Positions 1 to 8,710 of a stretch of DNA of 64,000 nucleotides are shown here, one piece after another. How positions within the stretch are numbered: the stretch's first letter is position 1; every line of letters starts with the position of its first letter. The notes below the pieces were generated by a model that worked only from the letters and a program-made list of their open reading frames with translations, had not been told where the DNA came from and ran no database searches. Both the position numbers and the translations under genes were made by a program. This DNA is from Streptomyces sp. NRRL S-340 (GTDB taxonomy: Bacteria > Actinomycetota > Actinomycetes > Streptomycetales > Streptomycetaceae), in NCBI RefSeq assembly GCF_000720185.1, contig NZ_JOIY01000015.1:112590-176589 (forward strand), written 5' to 3'.

Positions 1-604
1 CGTTGAACGAGAAGCCGTGCATGGTGACGCCCTTGGCCACGCGGATGCCGATCTGGGCGATCTTGCGGTCCTCGCGGCGCTGGCCCGCGTTGGAGGGGGC
101 GTACTCCGGACCGTTCAGACGCGGGTCGAACTCGTCGTCGGTCAGGCGCGGGTCGAAGTCCAGGGACAGCCCGCCGAGCGCGGGCCGCTGCTCGACGGGG
201 TCGCCGAGCACCCACACGCCGCTGCGGCCCTCGACCCGGGTGGTCTCCAGCCCGAAGTCGGCACAGGTGCGGATCAGCGCCTCCTCGAGGCGGCGTACGT
301 GCGCGACCACGTCCACCGGCCGGGGCAGCTTCTGGATCGGGTAGCCGACCAGCTGGCCGGGGCCGTGCCAGGTGATCTTGCCGCCGCGGTCCACGTCGAT
401 GACGGGCGTGCCGTCGAGCGGGCGCTCGCTGTCCTCAGTGCGCCGGCCGGCCGTGTAGACCGGAGGGTGCTCGAGCAGCAGCACGGTGTCGGGCACCTCG
501 TCCGCGAACCGGGCGGCGTGCACCCGGCGCTGCTCGTCCCAGGCCTCCTGGTAGTCCACGGCCTCGGCACCGAATCCCCTGCGGACGAACCGCAACTCAC
601 TCAC
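1..604 (-). CDS. lipB: Lipoyl(octanoyl) transferase LipB, 3' end outside window
   Basis: LipB moves octanoyl groups from octanoyl-ACP to the lipoyl domains of 2-oxoacid dehydrogenase E2 subunits and GcvH in the cytoplasm. The first 201 codons are present. The family motif [12 protein letters not shown] lies at residues 73-84, and the conserved lysine region (RKIAQIG, Lys181) is near the end of what can be seen. The acyl-accepting cysteine is not yet reached. I chose GTG at 602-604 because the sequence AGGGAGG sits about 8 bases upstream and the downstream frame is LipB-like throughout. Several E2/E3/E1 genes that depend on lipoate lie 10-17 kb away. Family knowledge places lipA next, beyond the window edge. 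Confidence 0.95.
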   Translation of the reverse strand, partial: MSELRFVRRGFGAEAVDYQEAWDEQRRVHAARFADEVPDTVLLLEHPPVYTAGRRTEDSERPLDGTPVIDVDRGGKITWHGPGQLVGYPIQKLPRPVDVVAHVRRLEEALIRTCADFGLETTRVEGRSGVWVLGDPVEQRPALGGLSLDFDPRLTDDEFDPRLNGPEYAPSNAGQRREDRKIAQIGIRVAKGVTMHGFSFN

Positions 605-848
605 GGCAAGCGCCTCCCTGGAAGGTCGTCAGGCACGTAACGTGCCCACGCCACTGTACGTCCGGCCGTCACGCGTCAGCCGCGCGGGCAATCCTCACAC
701 GATCGGATGAATGCGTGCCGAACTCTGCGGTCGGCCGCTCACTCTCCGCTACATTCACGCCGTTCATGAGGCCATAAGGGCTGCTCACAGGCAATCCGGG
801 CACCACGCGGCCGCGTGCAGGCCCGAAAGGCAGGAGACCGCACCGCAG

Positions 849-2384
849 ATGACGGAACGACCCGCGCAGCGCACTCCCAACCGCCAGCTCGCCGCGCTCA
901 TCGCAGAAGCGGGGTTCTCCAACGCAGGTCTGGCCCGTCGTGTGGACCAGCTCGGCCTCGAACACGGCCTGGACCTGAGATACGACAAGACGTCGGTCAC
1001 CCGCTGGCTGCGCGGCCAGCAGCCGAGGGGCACCACGCCGGCCCTCATCGCGGAGGTCTTCACCCGGCGCCTGGGCCGCCGCCTGACCGCGCAGGACCTC
1101 GGCCTCGACGCCTGTGCCCCGGTCTACGCCGGGCTGGAGTTCGCCGCCGCCCCCGAGGAGGCCGTCGACATCGTCAGCGGACTGTGGCGCAAGGACTCCG
1201 GGAGCCACGCCGAACTGCGCAAGATCGCCTTCACCCCGGCCGGTCTGGTGGTGCCCAGCCGTGACTGGCTGATCGGGCGGGCCGACGACCGGGTCGCCCG
1301 GGCCGTGCCGCCCGCCGCCGCCCGGGTCCCCGCCCAGGGCCGGACCGCCGCCGCGCCCGCGCCCGCGCTCGCCGCCACCGGCCGGCCCGCCCCCGGTGAT
1401 CCCGGATCCGGCCGGCCCGTCTCCGGCGTGCCCCGCCAGCGCGGCCGGGCCGAGCGCCCGCAGACCGAGCGCGAGACGGTGCAGCGGGTCACCGCGGGGG
1501 ACATCGCCGCGCTGCGCTCGGTCGGCGAGCTGTTCCGCGGCATCGACGACATGTACGGCGGCGGCCACGCCCGCCAGGCCCTCGTGCGCTACCTGGAACA
1601 CGAGTGCGAGCCGATGCTGCGCGGCAGCTACGGCGAGCAGACCGGCCGCCGCCTGTTCGCGGCGGCGGCCGACCTCACCCGGCTCGTCGGCTGGACGTCG
1701 TACGACATCGCCGCGCACGGGCTCGCCCAGCGCTACTTCGTCCAGGCCCTGCGGCTCGCCCAGGCCGCCGGGGACCGGCCCTACGGCGCCTACGTCCTGG
1801 TCACCATGAGCCGCCAGGCCGTCTACCTCGCGCACGGGCGGGAGGCCGTCCAGCTGGCGCGGGTGGCCCAGCAGGGCCTCGGCAGCTCGGCGCCGCCCGC
1901 CGTGCAGGCGCTGCTGCACGCCGCGGAGGCGCGCGGGCACGGGGTGCTCGGCGAGGTGCGGGCCTGCACCGCCTCGCTGGCACGTGCCGAGCGCGCCCTG
2001 GAGGCGGCCAGGCCCGGCGACGAGGTGCCCGCGTGGGCGCGCTCCTTCGACGAGGCCCAGCTCGCCGGCGAACTCGCCCACTGCCACCGGGACCTGCAGC
2101 AGCACCGCGCCGCCGCGCAGCACGCCGAGCGCGCACTGCAACTGCGCCCACCGGCGTACGCCCGCAGCCGCCTGTTCTGCCGGGTCGTCCTCGCCACGGC
2201 CCGCCTCGCCCTCGGCGATCTGGAGCAGGCCTGCCGCCTGGGCGCGGAGGCGGCCGCCCAGGCCGCGGACATGCGTTCGGTACGGGCCGACGAGTACGTC
2301 CGCGACTTCGAACGCCGTCTGGAACCGTACAAGGACGCGCCGCCGGTCCGGACCTACCGCGACAAGGTCGCGGCCCTCGGCTGA
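849..2384 (+). CDS. HTH/TPR regulatory protein, NsdA-like
   Basis: Predicted 511-residue cytoplasmic regulator. The N-terminal 70 residues resemble a helix-turn-helix of the type seen in streptomycete developmental regulators such as NsdA (QLAALIAEAGFSNAGLARRV, then KTSVTRWLRG). A proline/alanine linker lies near residues 150-200. The C-terminal half is alanine- and leucine-rich helical repeats of TPR type (for example RYFVQALRLAQAAGD and AERALQLRPPAYARSR). ATG 849 was chosen over upstream in-frame ATGs because homology-like sequence starts there (MTERPAQRTPNRQ) and AGGAG lies 12 bases upstream. The gene is monocistronic and ends against a GC hairpin shared with the convergent oxidoreductase gene. 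The DNA target and any role in antibiotic production or sporulation are inference from memory of the NsdA family. Confidence 0.85.
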   Translation: MTERPAQRTPNRQLAALIAEAGFSNAGLARRVDQLGLEHGLDLRYDKTSVTRWLRGQQPRGTTPALIAEVFTRRLGRRLTAQDLGLDACAPVYAGLEFAAAPEEAVDIVSGLWRKDSGSHAELRKIAFTPAGLVVPSRDWLIGRADDRVARAVPPAAARVPAQGRTAAAPAPALAATGRPAPGDPGSGRPVSGVPRQRGRAERPQTERETVQRVTAGDIAALRSVGELFRGIDDMYGGGHARQALVRYLEHECEPMLRGSYGEQTGRRLFAAAADLTRLVGWTSYDIAAHGLAQRYFVQALRLAQAAGDRPYGAYVLVTMSRQAVYLAHGREAVQLARVAQQGLGSSAPPAVQALLHAAEARGHGVLGEVRACTASLARAERALEAARPGDEVPAWARSFDEAQLAGELAHCHRDLQQHRAAAQHAERALQLRPPAYARSRLFCRVVLATARLALGDLEQACRLGAEAAAQAADMRSVRADEYVRDFERRLEPYKDAPPVRTYRDKVAALG

Positions 2385-2391
2385 CGGGGGA

Positions 2392-2417
2392 GGGGGCGGG
2401 GCCGGGGCCCCGCCCCC
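2392..2417. terminator. Bidirectional GC hairpin
   Basis: Inverted repeat with 12-bp arms (GGGGGCGGGGCC and GGCCCCGCCCCC) and a 2-base centre, lying between two convergent stop codons (2384 on plus, 2422 on minus). There is no U tract, as is common in streptomycetes. Confidence 0.6.
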
Positions 2418-2421
2418 GGTG

Positions 2422-3921
2422 TCAGGCCGCCGCCGCCCGCGGGGCCTGTGTCGCGCGGGGGTCCGCGCTGTGCATCGGGCGGCCGGCGCCCAGGTCGGCC
2501 AGGATCGCCGCCGCCGCGCGGTGGGCCGAGTGCAGGGCGCCCTGGAGCGTGCTGGTGTCACGGTGGTCGCCGCAGACGTACAGGCCCGCCAGCAGCCGCA
2601 CCGGCCGCCTCGCGTCGTGCGGGGGACGCATCGCCGGCACCGCCTCCGCGGTGTGGTGGACGGCCAGCGTCTCCCAGCGCCCGGTCGGGGTTCCGTACAG
2701 GCGGGCCAGATGGCGGCGTACGGCGGTGTCGACGTCGGCCGGCGGCTCGCCCAGGACCGTCGAGGAGACCAGGGCGCGGCCGGCCGGGGCCCGGGACGGG
2801 TCGACCCGGCTGATCACCGCCGTGTGCGCGACCGGGCCGCCCCGTTCCGCGTCGAGCAGCAGGTGGCCGCCCGTCCGGGGCGGCTCGTCCGTCGTGTGGT
2901 GGACGACCGTCACGGGGTGGAAGTCCGGCACGTGCAGCCCGGGCAGCAGCTCGGCGGCGGTCCGCGCGCCGGTCGCCACCAGCACCGCGTGGCAGCGGAT
3001 CTCGCCGTGCTCCGCGGTGGTCACCGCGTTGGTGGACACGGAGGTGACCCGGACACCGGTGCGCACGGTGCCCGGCGGCAGCGTGTTGGCGAGCAGTTCC
3101 GGCAGCACCTCGGCCCCGCCCTCCGGCAGACACAGCCGGCCCGTGGCGAAGGCGCGCAGCGCCAGGTCCGCGCACCGGCTGGAGGTGGTGAGGTCCGGGT
3201 CGCACAGCAGCGCGGACAGCAGCGGGCGCAGGAAGCCGTCGACGGTGCGGGCGGGCAGCCCGCGGTCCGCGAGGGCCTGGCCGGCCGGGAGTTCGGGCCG
3301 GGCCATGAGGCGTTCGACCGGGGTGGCGGCGATACGGGCGAGCGCGGCGCGCAGCCGCAGGGGGGTGCCGATGCCGAAGGGCTGGGCGCGGTCGGCCGGT
3401 GCCGCGGAGCGGCCGGCGCTCCCCGGCACCGCGAAGCCGGGCCCTGCGGCCTCGTCGAGCAGGGCCGCCGCCGGTGCCGCGCCGGCCCGGGGCCGCAGCG
3501 GCGGGACGGCGCGCAGGGCGCGGCCGGCCCGTCCGCCCGGCGCGGCCGGGGAACGGGGGGCGCTCGCCAGGGCGCGCACGGCGTGGAATGCGCTCCGCGC
3601 GCTTCCGCCGCCCGCTGGGGCGCCCGCGCGGTGGTGGCGTCCGTCGTTGTGCAGCAGGACCCCCGGCGCGAAGGGCCGCAGCACGAGCGCGTCCAGCCCC
3701 GGGCTGCGGCCCAGTTGGGGGTAGGACGTGAACAGCAACTGCCCGATCCGGTCGAGCCGGAAGCCGTCGATCTTCTCCGTCGACATGCGGCCGCCCACGT
3801 AAGGGGCGGCCTCCAGGACTGCGGTCGTTACTCCTGCGCTGGTGAGCCGGTGCGCGGCGGAGAGCCCGGCGACTCCGGCTCCCACCACCACGACATCCAC
3901 CTGGTACGCGGGCTCAAGCAC
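2422..3921 (-). CDS. FAD/NAD(P)-binding amine-oxidase/desaturase-like oxidoreductase
   Basis: 499-residue flavoprotein. The dinucleotide-binding motif VVVGAGVAGL is at residues 10-20, followed by the acidic end of beta-2 (VLEAAPYVGGRMS), which is the layout of the phytoene desaturase/monoamine oxidase superfamily. A second FAD contact is visible near the C-terminus (GLYVCGDHRDTSTLQGA). Residues about 100-180 are alanine/proline/arginine-rich and poorly conserved in appearance. The GTG start at 3919-3921 has GAGGAGGGG just upstream. The substrate cannot be inferred. The gene stands alone, with a 615-base repeat-bearing gap upstream of its start. Confidence 0.85.
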   Translation of the reverse strand: MLEPAYQVDVVVVGAGVAGLSAAHRLTSAGVTTAVLEAAPYVGGRMSTEKIDGFRLDRIGQLLFTSYPQLGRSPGLDALVLRPFAPGVLLHNDGRHHRAGAPAGGGSARSAFHAVRALASAPRSPAAPGGRAGRALRAVPPLRPRAGAAPAAALLDEAAGPGFAVPGSAGRSAAPADRAQPFGIGTPLRLRAALARIAATPVERLMARPELPAGQALADRGLPARTVDGFLRPLLSALLCDPDLTTSSRCADLALRAFATGRLCLPEGGAEVLPELLANTLPPGTVRTGVRVTSVSTNAVTTAEHGEIRCHAVLVATGARTAAELLPGLHVPDFHPVTVVHHTTDEPPRTGGHLLLDAERGGPVAHTAVISRVDPSRAPAGRALVSSTVLGEPPADVDTAVRRHLARLYGTPTGRWETLAVHHTAEAVPAMRPPHDARRPVRLLAGLYVCGDHRDTSTLQGALHSAHRAAAAILADLGAGRPMHSADPRATQAPRAAAA

Positions 3922-4080
3922 GTGCCCCTCCTCGAGGTTGCGCGGCCGGTGGAGCGGTGATGCCCGCGACCGGCTTGAGGAATACCCGAGTTCGGCACGA
4001 GGTTAGGGCCGCGTCCGGTCAGGAACAGTCGCGCATCGGCAGGGCACGGTCGCACAGCGGTCGCATGCGGGCGCGTACTT

Positions 4081-4160
4081 TCGGGATCCACCGGGATCCG
4101 CCGAGATCCATCGAGATCCACCGGGATCCGCCGGGATTCACCCGGATCCATCGAGAACCG
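4081..4160. repeat. Eight tandem 10-bp units (CCGGGATCCA type)
   Basis: Eight consecutive 10-base units beginning at 4081, 4091, 4101, 4111, 4121, 4131, 4141 and 4151, each a variant of CCGGGATCCA (for example CCGAGATCCA, TCGAGATCCA). The spacing is exactly 10 with no indel. It lies in the gap between the oxidoreductase start (3921) and the epimerase stop (4537), so no gene is interrupted. Confidence 0.9.
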
Positions 4161-4252
4161 TCACCGGCGGTTCGCCCCACCGGTCGCACACCGCCCGCGC
4201 CGGCGGGCGAGAACCGGTGGGGTGGGGTCCGTTCGTCCCGGTGGTCGAGAAC

Positions 4253-4438
4253 CGGTGGTCGGGGCCCGTTCGTCCCGGGCCGTCCCCTGCCGCTCGTGCC
4301 GGTGGTCGGGGCCCGTTCGTCCCGCCGGTCCCTTGCCGCGCGCCCCGGTGGTCGGGAACCGGTGGCCCCGGCCGTCCCTTGCCGCTCGCGTCGGCGGTCG
4401 GGTCCGGGAGGCCCCCGGTTGTCACGCGCCGCGCGCGC
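4253..4438. repeat. Imperfect ~46-bp tandem repeat
   Basis: Units starting with CGGTGGTCGGG recur at 4253, 4300, 4346 and (as CGGCGGTCGGG) 4392, so the periods are 47, 46 and 46. Shared internal words are GCCCGTTCGTCCCG and GTCCCTTGCCGC. Together with the 10-bp array this fills most of the 3922-4536 gap, where I see no gene. Confidence 0.75.
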
Positions 4439-4536
4439 CGGCGTTCACGCCCGGCGGGCGCCGCTCGTCCCGGCCGCCCCGCAGTCGCTCGTACGGGGTT
4501 CGCGCGGCCGGCTCGTACGGCGGCTCCCTCCGCTCC

Positions 4537-5433
4537 TCACAGCGCCGCCCGTACGGCGTCCTCGATCCCCGGGAAGGCGAAGGTGAACCCCGACTCCAGC
4601 AGCCGCCGCGGCACCACCCGGGCACTGCCCAGCACGTCCCCGGCCATCTCCCCGAGCGCGGCCCGCAGCACCGGCGCCGGCACCGGGAACAGCGCCGGCC
4701 GGTGCAGCACCCGGCCCATGGCCGCGGTGATCTCACGGTTCGTCAGCGGATGCGGAGCGGTCAGGTTGACCGGTCCGGACAGGCTCTCGGTGTCGATGAG
4801 GTGGCGCAGCGCCGCCACCTCGTCGTGCAGCGCGATGAACGACCAGTACTGCCGCCCGTCCCCCATCCGGCCGCCCAGACCGGCCCGGAACAGCGGGAAC
4901 AGCCGCCCCCACGCACCGCCCTCGCGGGCCACCACCAGACCCGTCCGCGCGAACACCGTCCGTACGCCCGCCTCCTGCGCGGGGGCCGCGGCCTCCTCCC
5001 ACTCCACGCACAGCGAGGGCAGGAAACCGTCCCCGGGCGGCGCGTCCTCGTCGACGGCCCGCTCGCCCGTGTCGCCGTAGAAGCCGATCGCGCTGCCGCC
5101 GACGAAGACCCGCGGCGGTGTGCCGAGGGCGGCGACGGCCTCGGCGAGCGCCGCCGTGCCGAGCACCCTGCTGTCCCGCAGCGTCCTCTTGTACGCGTCC
5201 GTCCAGCGGTGGTCGCCCACCCCCGCACCCGCCAGGTTGACCACCGCGTCGCACCCGATGAGCCCCGTCGTGTCGACGTACTGCCGCTCCGGGTCCCAGC
5301 GGACCTCGTCCGCGCCGCGGGCCGGACGGCGCACCAGGCGCACCACCTCGTGCCCGTCCGCGGCCAGGGACCGCACCAGGGCGCTGCCGATCAGACCGGA
5401 CGCGCCGGCCACCGCGATGCGTGAACGTTCCAT
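4537..5433 (-). CDS. TIGR01777-family NAD(P)-dependent epimerase/SDR protein
   Basis: 298-residue extended short-chain dehydrogenase. The nucleotide-binding glycine motif VAGASGLIGSAL is at residues 7-18, NLAGAGV is near residue 70, and the C-terminal 45 residues match the DUF1731 extension typical of this family (a conserved VVPRRLLESGFTF segment). Members of the family, such as E. coli YfcH, have no established substrate. ATG 5433 was chosen because the Rossmann strand begins four residues later. Longer in-frame starts upstream would add a low-complexity Arg/Gly leader. It is divergent from the GNAT gene, with a short 89-base shared promoter region. Confidence 0.9.
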   Translation of the reverse strand: MERSRIAVAGASGLIGSALVRSLAADGHEVVRLVRRPARGADEVRWDPERQYVDTTGLIGCDAVVNLAGAGVGDHRWTDAYKRTLRDSRVLGTAALAEAVAALGTPPRVFVGGSAIGFYGDTGERAVDEDAPPGDGFLPSLCVEWEEAAAPAQEAGVRTVFARTGLVVAREGGAWGRLFPLFRAGLGGRMGDGRQYWSFIALHDEVAALRHLIDTESLSGPVNLTAPHPLTNREITAAMGRVLHRPALFPVPAPVLRAALGEMAGDVLGSARVVPRRLLESGFTFAFPGIEDAVRAAL

Positions 5434-5522
5434 GGACCCATCCTGCCCCGCCGCAGCCCTTCCGCCCCGCCCGCCACGGAAATACCCGGCGGCAGTGCCC
5501 CGGCCGCCCCTACAGTGCCCCC

Positions 5523-6101
5523 ATGCCCGACAGTGCCGCCCCCGTGCCCGACAGTGCCCCCATACCTGACAGCGCCGCACCCCTGCCCGGTGGCGCCGCC
5601 CCGCCCGGCGGCGGCCGCGTCCCGCACGTCCGCCGTGCCACGGCCGGCGACGAGGAGGTACTGGCGCGGCTCGACCGGGCCGTCTGGTCCCCGCTGCACT
5701 CCGTGCAGCCGCGCCCCGAGGAACCGTACGAGCCGTTCTTCACCGAGCGGTCGGGTCCCGAGCAGCACCTGGTCGCCGAACTCGACGGCCGGCTCGTCGG
5801 CTACGTCCGCCTCGGCCGCCCCACCGAACTGGCCGCCAACGCGCACGTCCGCCAGATCCGCGGCCTCGCCGTGGCCGACGCGGCCCGGGGCGCCGGCGTC
5901 GGCCGCGCCCTGCTGCGCGCCGCCGTCGAGGAGGCCCGCCGTCTGGGCGCCCGCCGCATCTCCCTGCGCGTCCTCGGGCCCAACACCCCGGCGCGCAGGC
6001 TGTACGAGTCCGAGGGCTTCGTCGTGGAGGGGATCCAGCCCGGGGAGTTCTTCCTGGACGGCGTCTATGTCGACGACGTCTTCATGGGCCGCCCGCTGTG
6101 A
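5523..6101 (+). CDS. GNAT family N-acetyltransferase
   Basis: 192-residue protein. The first 30 residues are a Pro/Asp/Ser/Ala repeat (PDSAAPVPDSAPIPDSA) probably outside the fold. The rest is a GNAT domain with the acetyl-CoA pyrophosphate loop ARGAGVGRALL and the C-terminal RLYESEGF motif that marks beta-5/alpha-4. The acetyl acceptor is unknown. The repeat DNA around 5513-5580 (CCCGACAGTGCC type) leaves the exact start uncertain: ATG 5523 is used, but the domain itself starts near residue 35. It converges with the serine protease gene. Confidence 0.85.
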   Translation: MPDSAAPVPDSAPIPDSAAPLPGGAAPPGGGRVPHVRRATAGDEEVLARLDRAVWSPLHSVQPRPEEPYEPFFTERSGPEQHLVAELDGRLVGYVRLGRPTELAANAHVRQIRGLAVADAARGAGVGRALLRAAVEEARRLGARRISLRVLGPNTPARRLYESEGFVVEGIQPGEFFLDGVYVDDVFMGRPL

Positions 6102-6172
6102 CCCGCTGAGGCGGGCCCGTCCGGAGGCGGTCGCGCGTCAGGGGCGGTGCCGGGCCAGGCGGTCACCACGTG

Positions 6173-7366
6173 TCAGGAGGCGACCAGCCGGCCCGTGTCC
6201 ACGGGCGCGGTGGCGCTCGCCGCCCGCTGCGCGTCCGGGGCCACCTCGGCCGCCGTCAGCGCGTAACCCGTCTCGGCGTCCGAGGTCGAGCGGGCGAACA
6301 CCATGCCGTACACCCGGCCGCCCGTGGTCAGCAGCGGGCCGCCGGAGTTGCCGGGCCGGACCGTGGAGCGGATCGAGTAGATCTCGCGGGTGACGGTGGC
6401 GTCGTTGTAGATGTTCTGGCCGGTGGCCCGGATCCGGTTCGCCACCGTCGCCGCCTGCAGGTTCAGCCCGCCGTCCTGCGGATAGCCCGCGACCACGGCC
6501 GCGTCGCCCCGCCCGGCGGTGTCGTCGAAGCGCAGCACGGGAGCGCGCAGCCCGGGGACGTAGAGCACGGCCACGTCCCGGTCGGGGTCGAAGAGGACCA
6601 CCCGCGCCGCGTACGAATGCCCGACGCCGCCGATCTGCACGTAGGGGCTGTCGATGCCCGCGACCACGTGCGCGTTGGTCATCACGTGCTGCCGCGCGTA
6701 CACGAAACCGCTGCCCTCGCGGCCCTGGTTGCCCGAGGAACCCTCGATCTTGACCGTGCTGAGCCGGGCGGCGCCCGTCGCGCTCGCCGTCACGCTGTCG
6801 CCGGAGGGACGGGCGACGCCCGCCGCGGGCTCGTTCTCGAACGGGTTGAAGACCTGCGGGAAGCCCGCCTCGGTCAGTGCGGAGGTTGCCCGCGAGAACC
6901 AGGCGGGGGTGGTGTCCGGCATCGCGTCCTGGACGGTCCCGAGCAGCGTGGAGTCCCGTATCGCCGAGGTCACCACGGGGGAGGAGGAGGCGCCCAGGAC
7001 GCTCGCCGCGACCCAGGCCACGATCAGCACCGCCACCGAGTTGGCGGCGGCACCGCCGATGCCGTCGGCCACGCGCAGCGGGCCGCGGCCGGCCCGGTCC
7101 AGCTCGCGCCGCAGCCGCAGCGCGAGGCGCCCCGCCAGCTCGTGCCCCACGACCGCGGGCACCAGGACGGTCAGGACGGCGGCGACGGTGGCCGCCGTCG
7201 TCCCGCGGGTGACCAGGTCCATCACCCACGGCAGCACCCACACGCCGATGACGGCGCCGCCCACGAAACCGGCCAGCGAGACACAGCCGGCCACCAGTCC
7301 GCGCCGGTAGCCGGACGCCGCGTACAACACGATCACCAGCAACAGCACGAGGTCGAGCAGGTCCAC
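6173..7366 (-). CDS. Membrane-anchored serine protease, CvpA/MarP type
   Basis: 397 residues. Four hydrophobic segments in residues 1-130 form a CvpA/colicin-V-like membrane domain. A periplasm-facing chymotrypsin-like domain follows, with His233 (TNAHVVAG), Asp264 (DPDRDVAVL) and Ser341 (RPGNSGGPL) as a complete catalytic triad. This is the architecture of mycobacterial MarP (Rv3671c), which activates a peptidoglycan hydrolase under acid and oxidative stress. GTG 7366 was chosen because the first membrane helix starts at once (DLLDLVLLLVIVL) and AAAGGCGG precedes it. The gene is divergent from an N-acetylmuramoyl-L-alanine amidase across a 195-base region, so a protease/hydrolase pair is plausible (inference). 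Confidence 0.9.
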   Translation of the reverse strand: MDLLDLVLLLVIVLYAASGYRRGLVAGCVSLAGFVGGAVIGVWVLPWVMDLVTRGTTAATVAAVLTVLVPAVVGHELAGRLALRLRRELDRAGRGPLRVADGIGGAAANSVAVLIVAWVAASVLGASSSPVVTSAIRDSTLLGTVQDAMPDTTPAWFSRATSALTEAGFPQVFNPFENEPAAGVARPSGDSVTASATGAARLSTVKIEGSSGNQGREGSGFVYARQHVMTNAHVVAGIDSPYVQIGGVGHSYAARVVLFDPDRDVAVLYVPGLRAPVLRFDDTAGRGDAAVVAGYPQDGGLNLQAATVANRIRATGQNIYNDATVTREIYSIRSTVRPGNSGGPLLTTGGRVYGMVFARSTSDAETGYALTAAEVAPDAQRAASATAPVDTGRLVAS

Positions 7367-7419
7367 GCATGCCGCCTTTCTCTCGGACCCGGATACGCGC
7401 GGGACGGGCCCGGTGATCA

Positions 7420-7476
7420 GCGTGTTCGGACACGCGCACGTGGGTCCGGGAACCGGCCACGTGTACGTGTACCCAC
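7420..7476. promoter_or_regulatory. Inverted repeats in divergent protease/amidase promoter region
   Basis: Between the divergent starts at 7366 and 7562 there is a hairpin GCGTGT-TCGG-ACACGC (7420-7435) and a wider symmetric block whose ends are GTGGGT and ACCCAC, with CACGTGTACGTG inside. This is consistent with a shared operator, but no regulator is identifiable. Confidence 0.4.
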
Positions 7477-7561
7477 AGAAACGCCCCGGACCAGGACGAT
7501 GGTTCCACCAGGTGGCACAGCACACATCGCGGACGGGGCGGATGGGGGTGAGGGTGAGGTC

Positions 7562-8686
7562 ATGCGTGGAGTGGGGAAGGAAGGGCGCGCCGCCCTGCGC
7601 CCGCGGGGCCCGGAGCGGCGGCGCGCCCCGTGGCGGCGGACGAGGTGGGCCCGGCGGACGCCGTGCTCCGGACGGTCGCCGCTGTCGCCGCGGACGCCCT
7701 GGACGCGGTGGGCCCGGCCCGGCCGGCCGGCCTGGCCGGATCAGGCGGCCGGTCCGGATCTGCCTGCCTGGCCCGGTCGGCCGGCCACTGCGGTCCGGCA
7801 GGCTTGGCGGCGACCGCGGGACCGGTGGGACGGGATCCCCCAGGAGCCGCGGAGCGTCCTGGCGGTGCGCCGCCGCACCCGGCTGCTGCGGCGTGCCCTC
7901 GTCGCGCTGCTGTGCCTCCTGCCGGCGGCCGGCGCCGCCGGCGCGCTGCTGCTGGGCGCGCGGGACACCGGCCGCACGGTCACCGAGCGGGCGCCGACGG
8001 GGGCGCACGCACAGGACGCGGGGCCGTGGGCCGGGCAGACCCTGACACCCGGCCCGGCCGCCCCCGCGCACCACGCGCCCCGGCCGCGCATCGTGCCCCG
8101 GTCGGTCTGGCTGGACGCCACCGCGCGGCACGTGCAGCCGCCCCCGCGCTACGACGACAAGGTCGTCGCCGTGTTCGTCCACCACACCGACTCGCCCAAC
8201 GGCTACGCCTGCGCCGACAGCCCGAGCATCATCCGCCGCCTCTACGCGGGGCAGACCGGCGCCCGCAAGTGGGACGACATCGGCTACAACTTCCTCGTCG
8301 ACCGCTGCGGCACGATCTACGAGGGCCGTGCCGGCGGCATCGAACGAGCCGTCACCGGCGCCCACACCCAGGGCTTCAACCACCGCACGGCCGGTATCGC
8401 GGCCATCGGCACCTTCACGGCGGGCACGCCCGTGCCCCGCGCCCTGACCGACGCCATCGCCGCGCTGGCCGCCTGGAAACTCGGCCTGGCCGGGGTCGAC
8501 CCGCGCGGCAGCGTCACACTGGTCTCCAGCAACAAGCTCGCCCGCTACACCGCCGGCACCGCAGCGCTGCTCCCGGCGCTCGCCGGCCACACCGACGGCT
8601 TCCGCACCACCTGCCCCGGCGCGGCGCTGACCGTCCGCCTCCCCGCGATCCGCGAGACGGCGGCCCGGTTGCAGGGCCGGCGCTGA
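7562..8686 (+). CDS. N-acetylmuramoyl-L-alanine amidase (PGRP/amidase_2), membrane-anchored
   Basis: 374 residues. An Arg/Pro-rich cytoplasmic leader of about 105 residues precedes one transmembrane segment (RALVALLCLLPAAGAAGALL). An extracellular amidase_2/PGRP domain then covers about residues 180-370. Zinc-site residues are visible as FVHHTDSPN, the later GAHTQGFNHR and the C-terminal FRTTCPGAAL cysteine. The tyrosine-containing IGYNFLVDRCGTIYEGR is typical of PGRPs. The expected activity is cleavage of the MurNAc-L-Ala bond. ATG 7562 follows a GAGGGTGAGG ribosome-binding stretch. The divergent neighbour is a MarP-like protease, which in mycobacteria cleaves the hydrolase RipA. A similar role here is inference. 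Confidence 0.88.
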   Translation: MRGVGKEGRAALRPRGPERRRAPWRRTRWARRTPCSGRSPLSPRTPWTRWARPGRPAWPDQAAGPDLPAWPGRPATAVRQAWRRPRDRWDGIPQEPRSVLAVRRRTRLLRRALVALLCLLPAAGAAGALLLGARDTGRTVTERAPTGAHAQDAGPWAGQTLTPGPAAPAHHAPRPRIVPRSVWLDATARHVQPPPRYDDKVVAVFVHHTDSPNGYACADSPSIIRRLYAGQTGARKWDDIGYNFLVDRCGTIYEGRAGGIERAVTGAHTQGFNHRTAGIAAIGTFTAGTPVPRALTDAIAALAAWKLGLAGVDPRGSVTLVSSNKLARYTAGTAALLPALAGHTDGFRTTCPGAALTVRLPAIRETAARLQGRR

Positions 8687-8710
8687 GACCGGGCTCCGCC
8701 CCCGTCCGTG

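Noticed and set aside
4217..5424. Overlapping plus-strand frames across the repeat gap and the epimerase gene
   Set aside because: Arg/Pro/Gly-rich translation of repeats followed by the shadow of the minus-strand epimerase.
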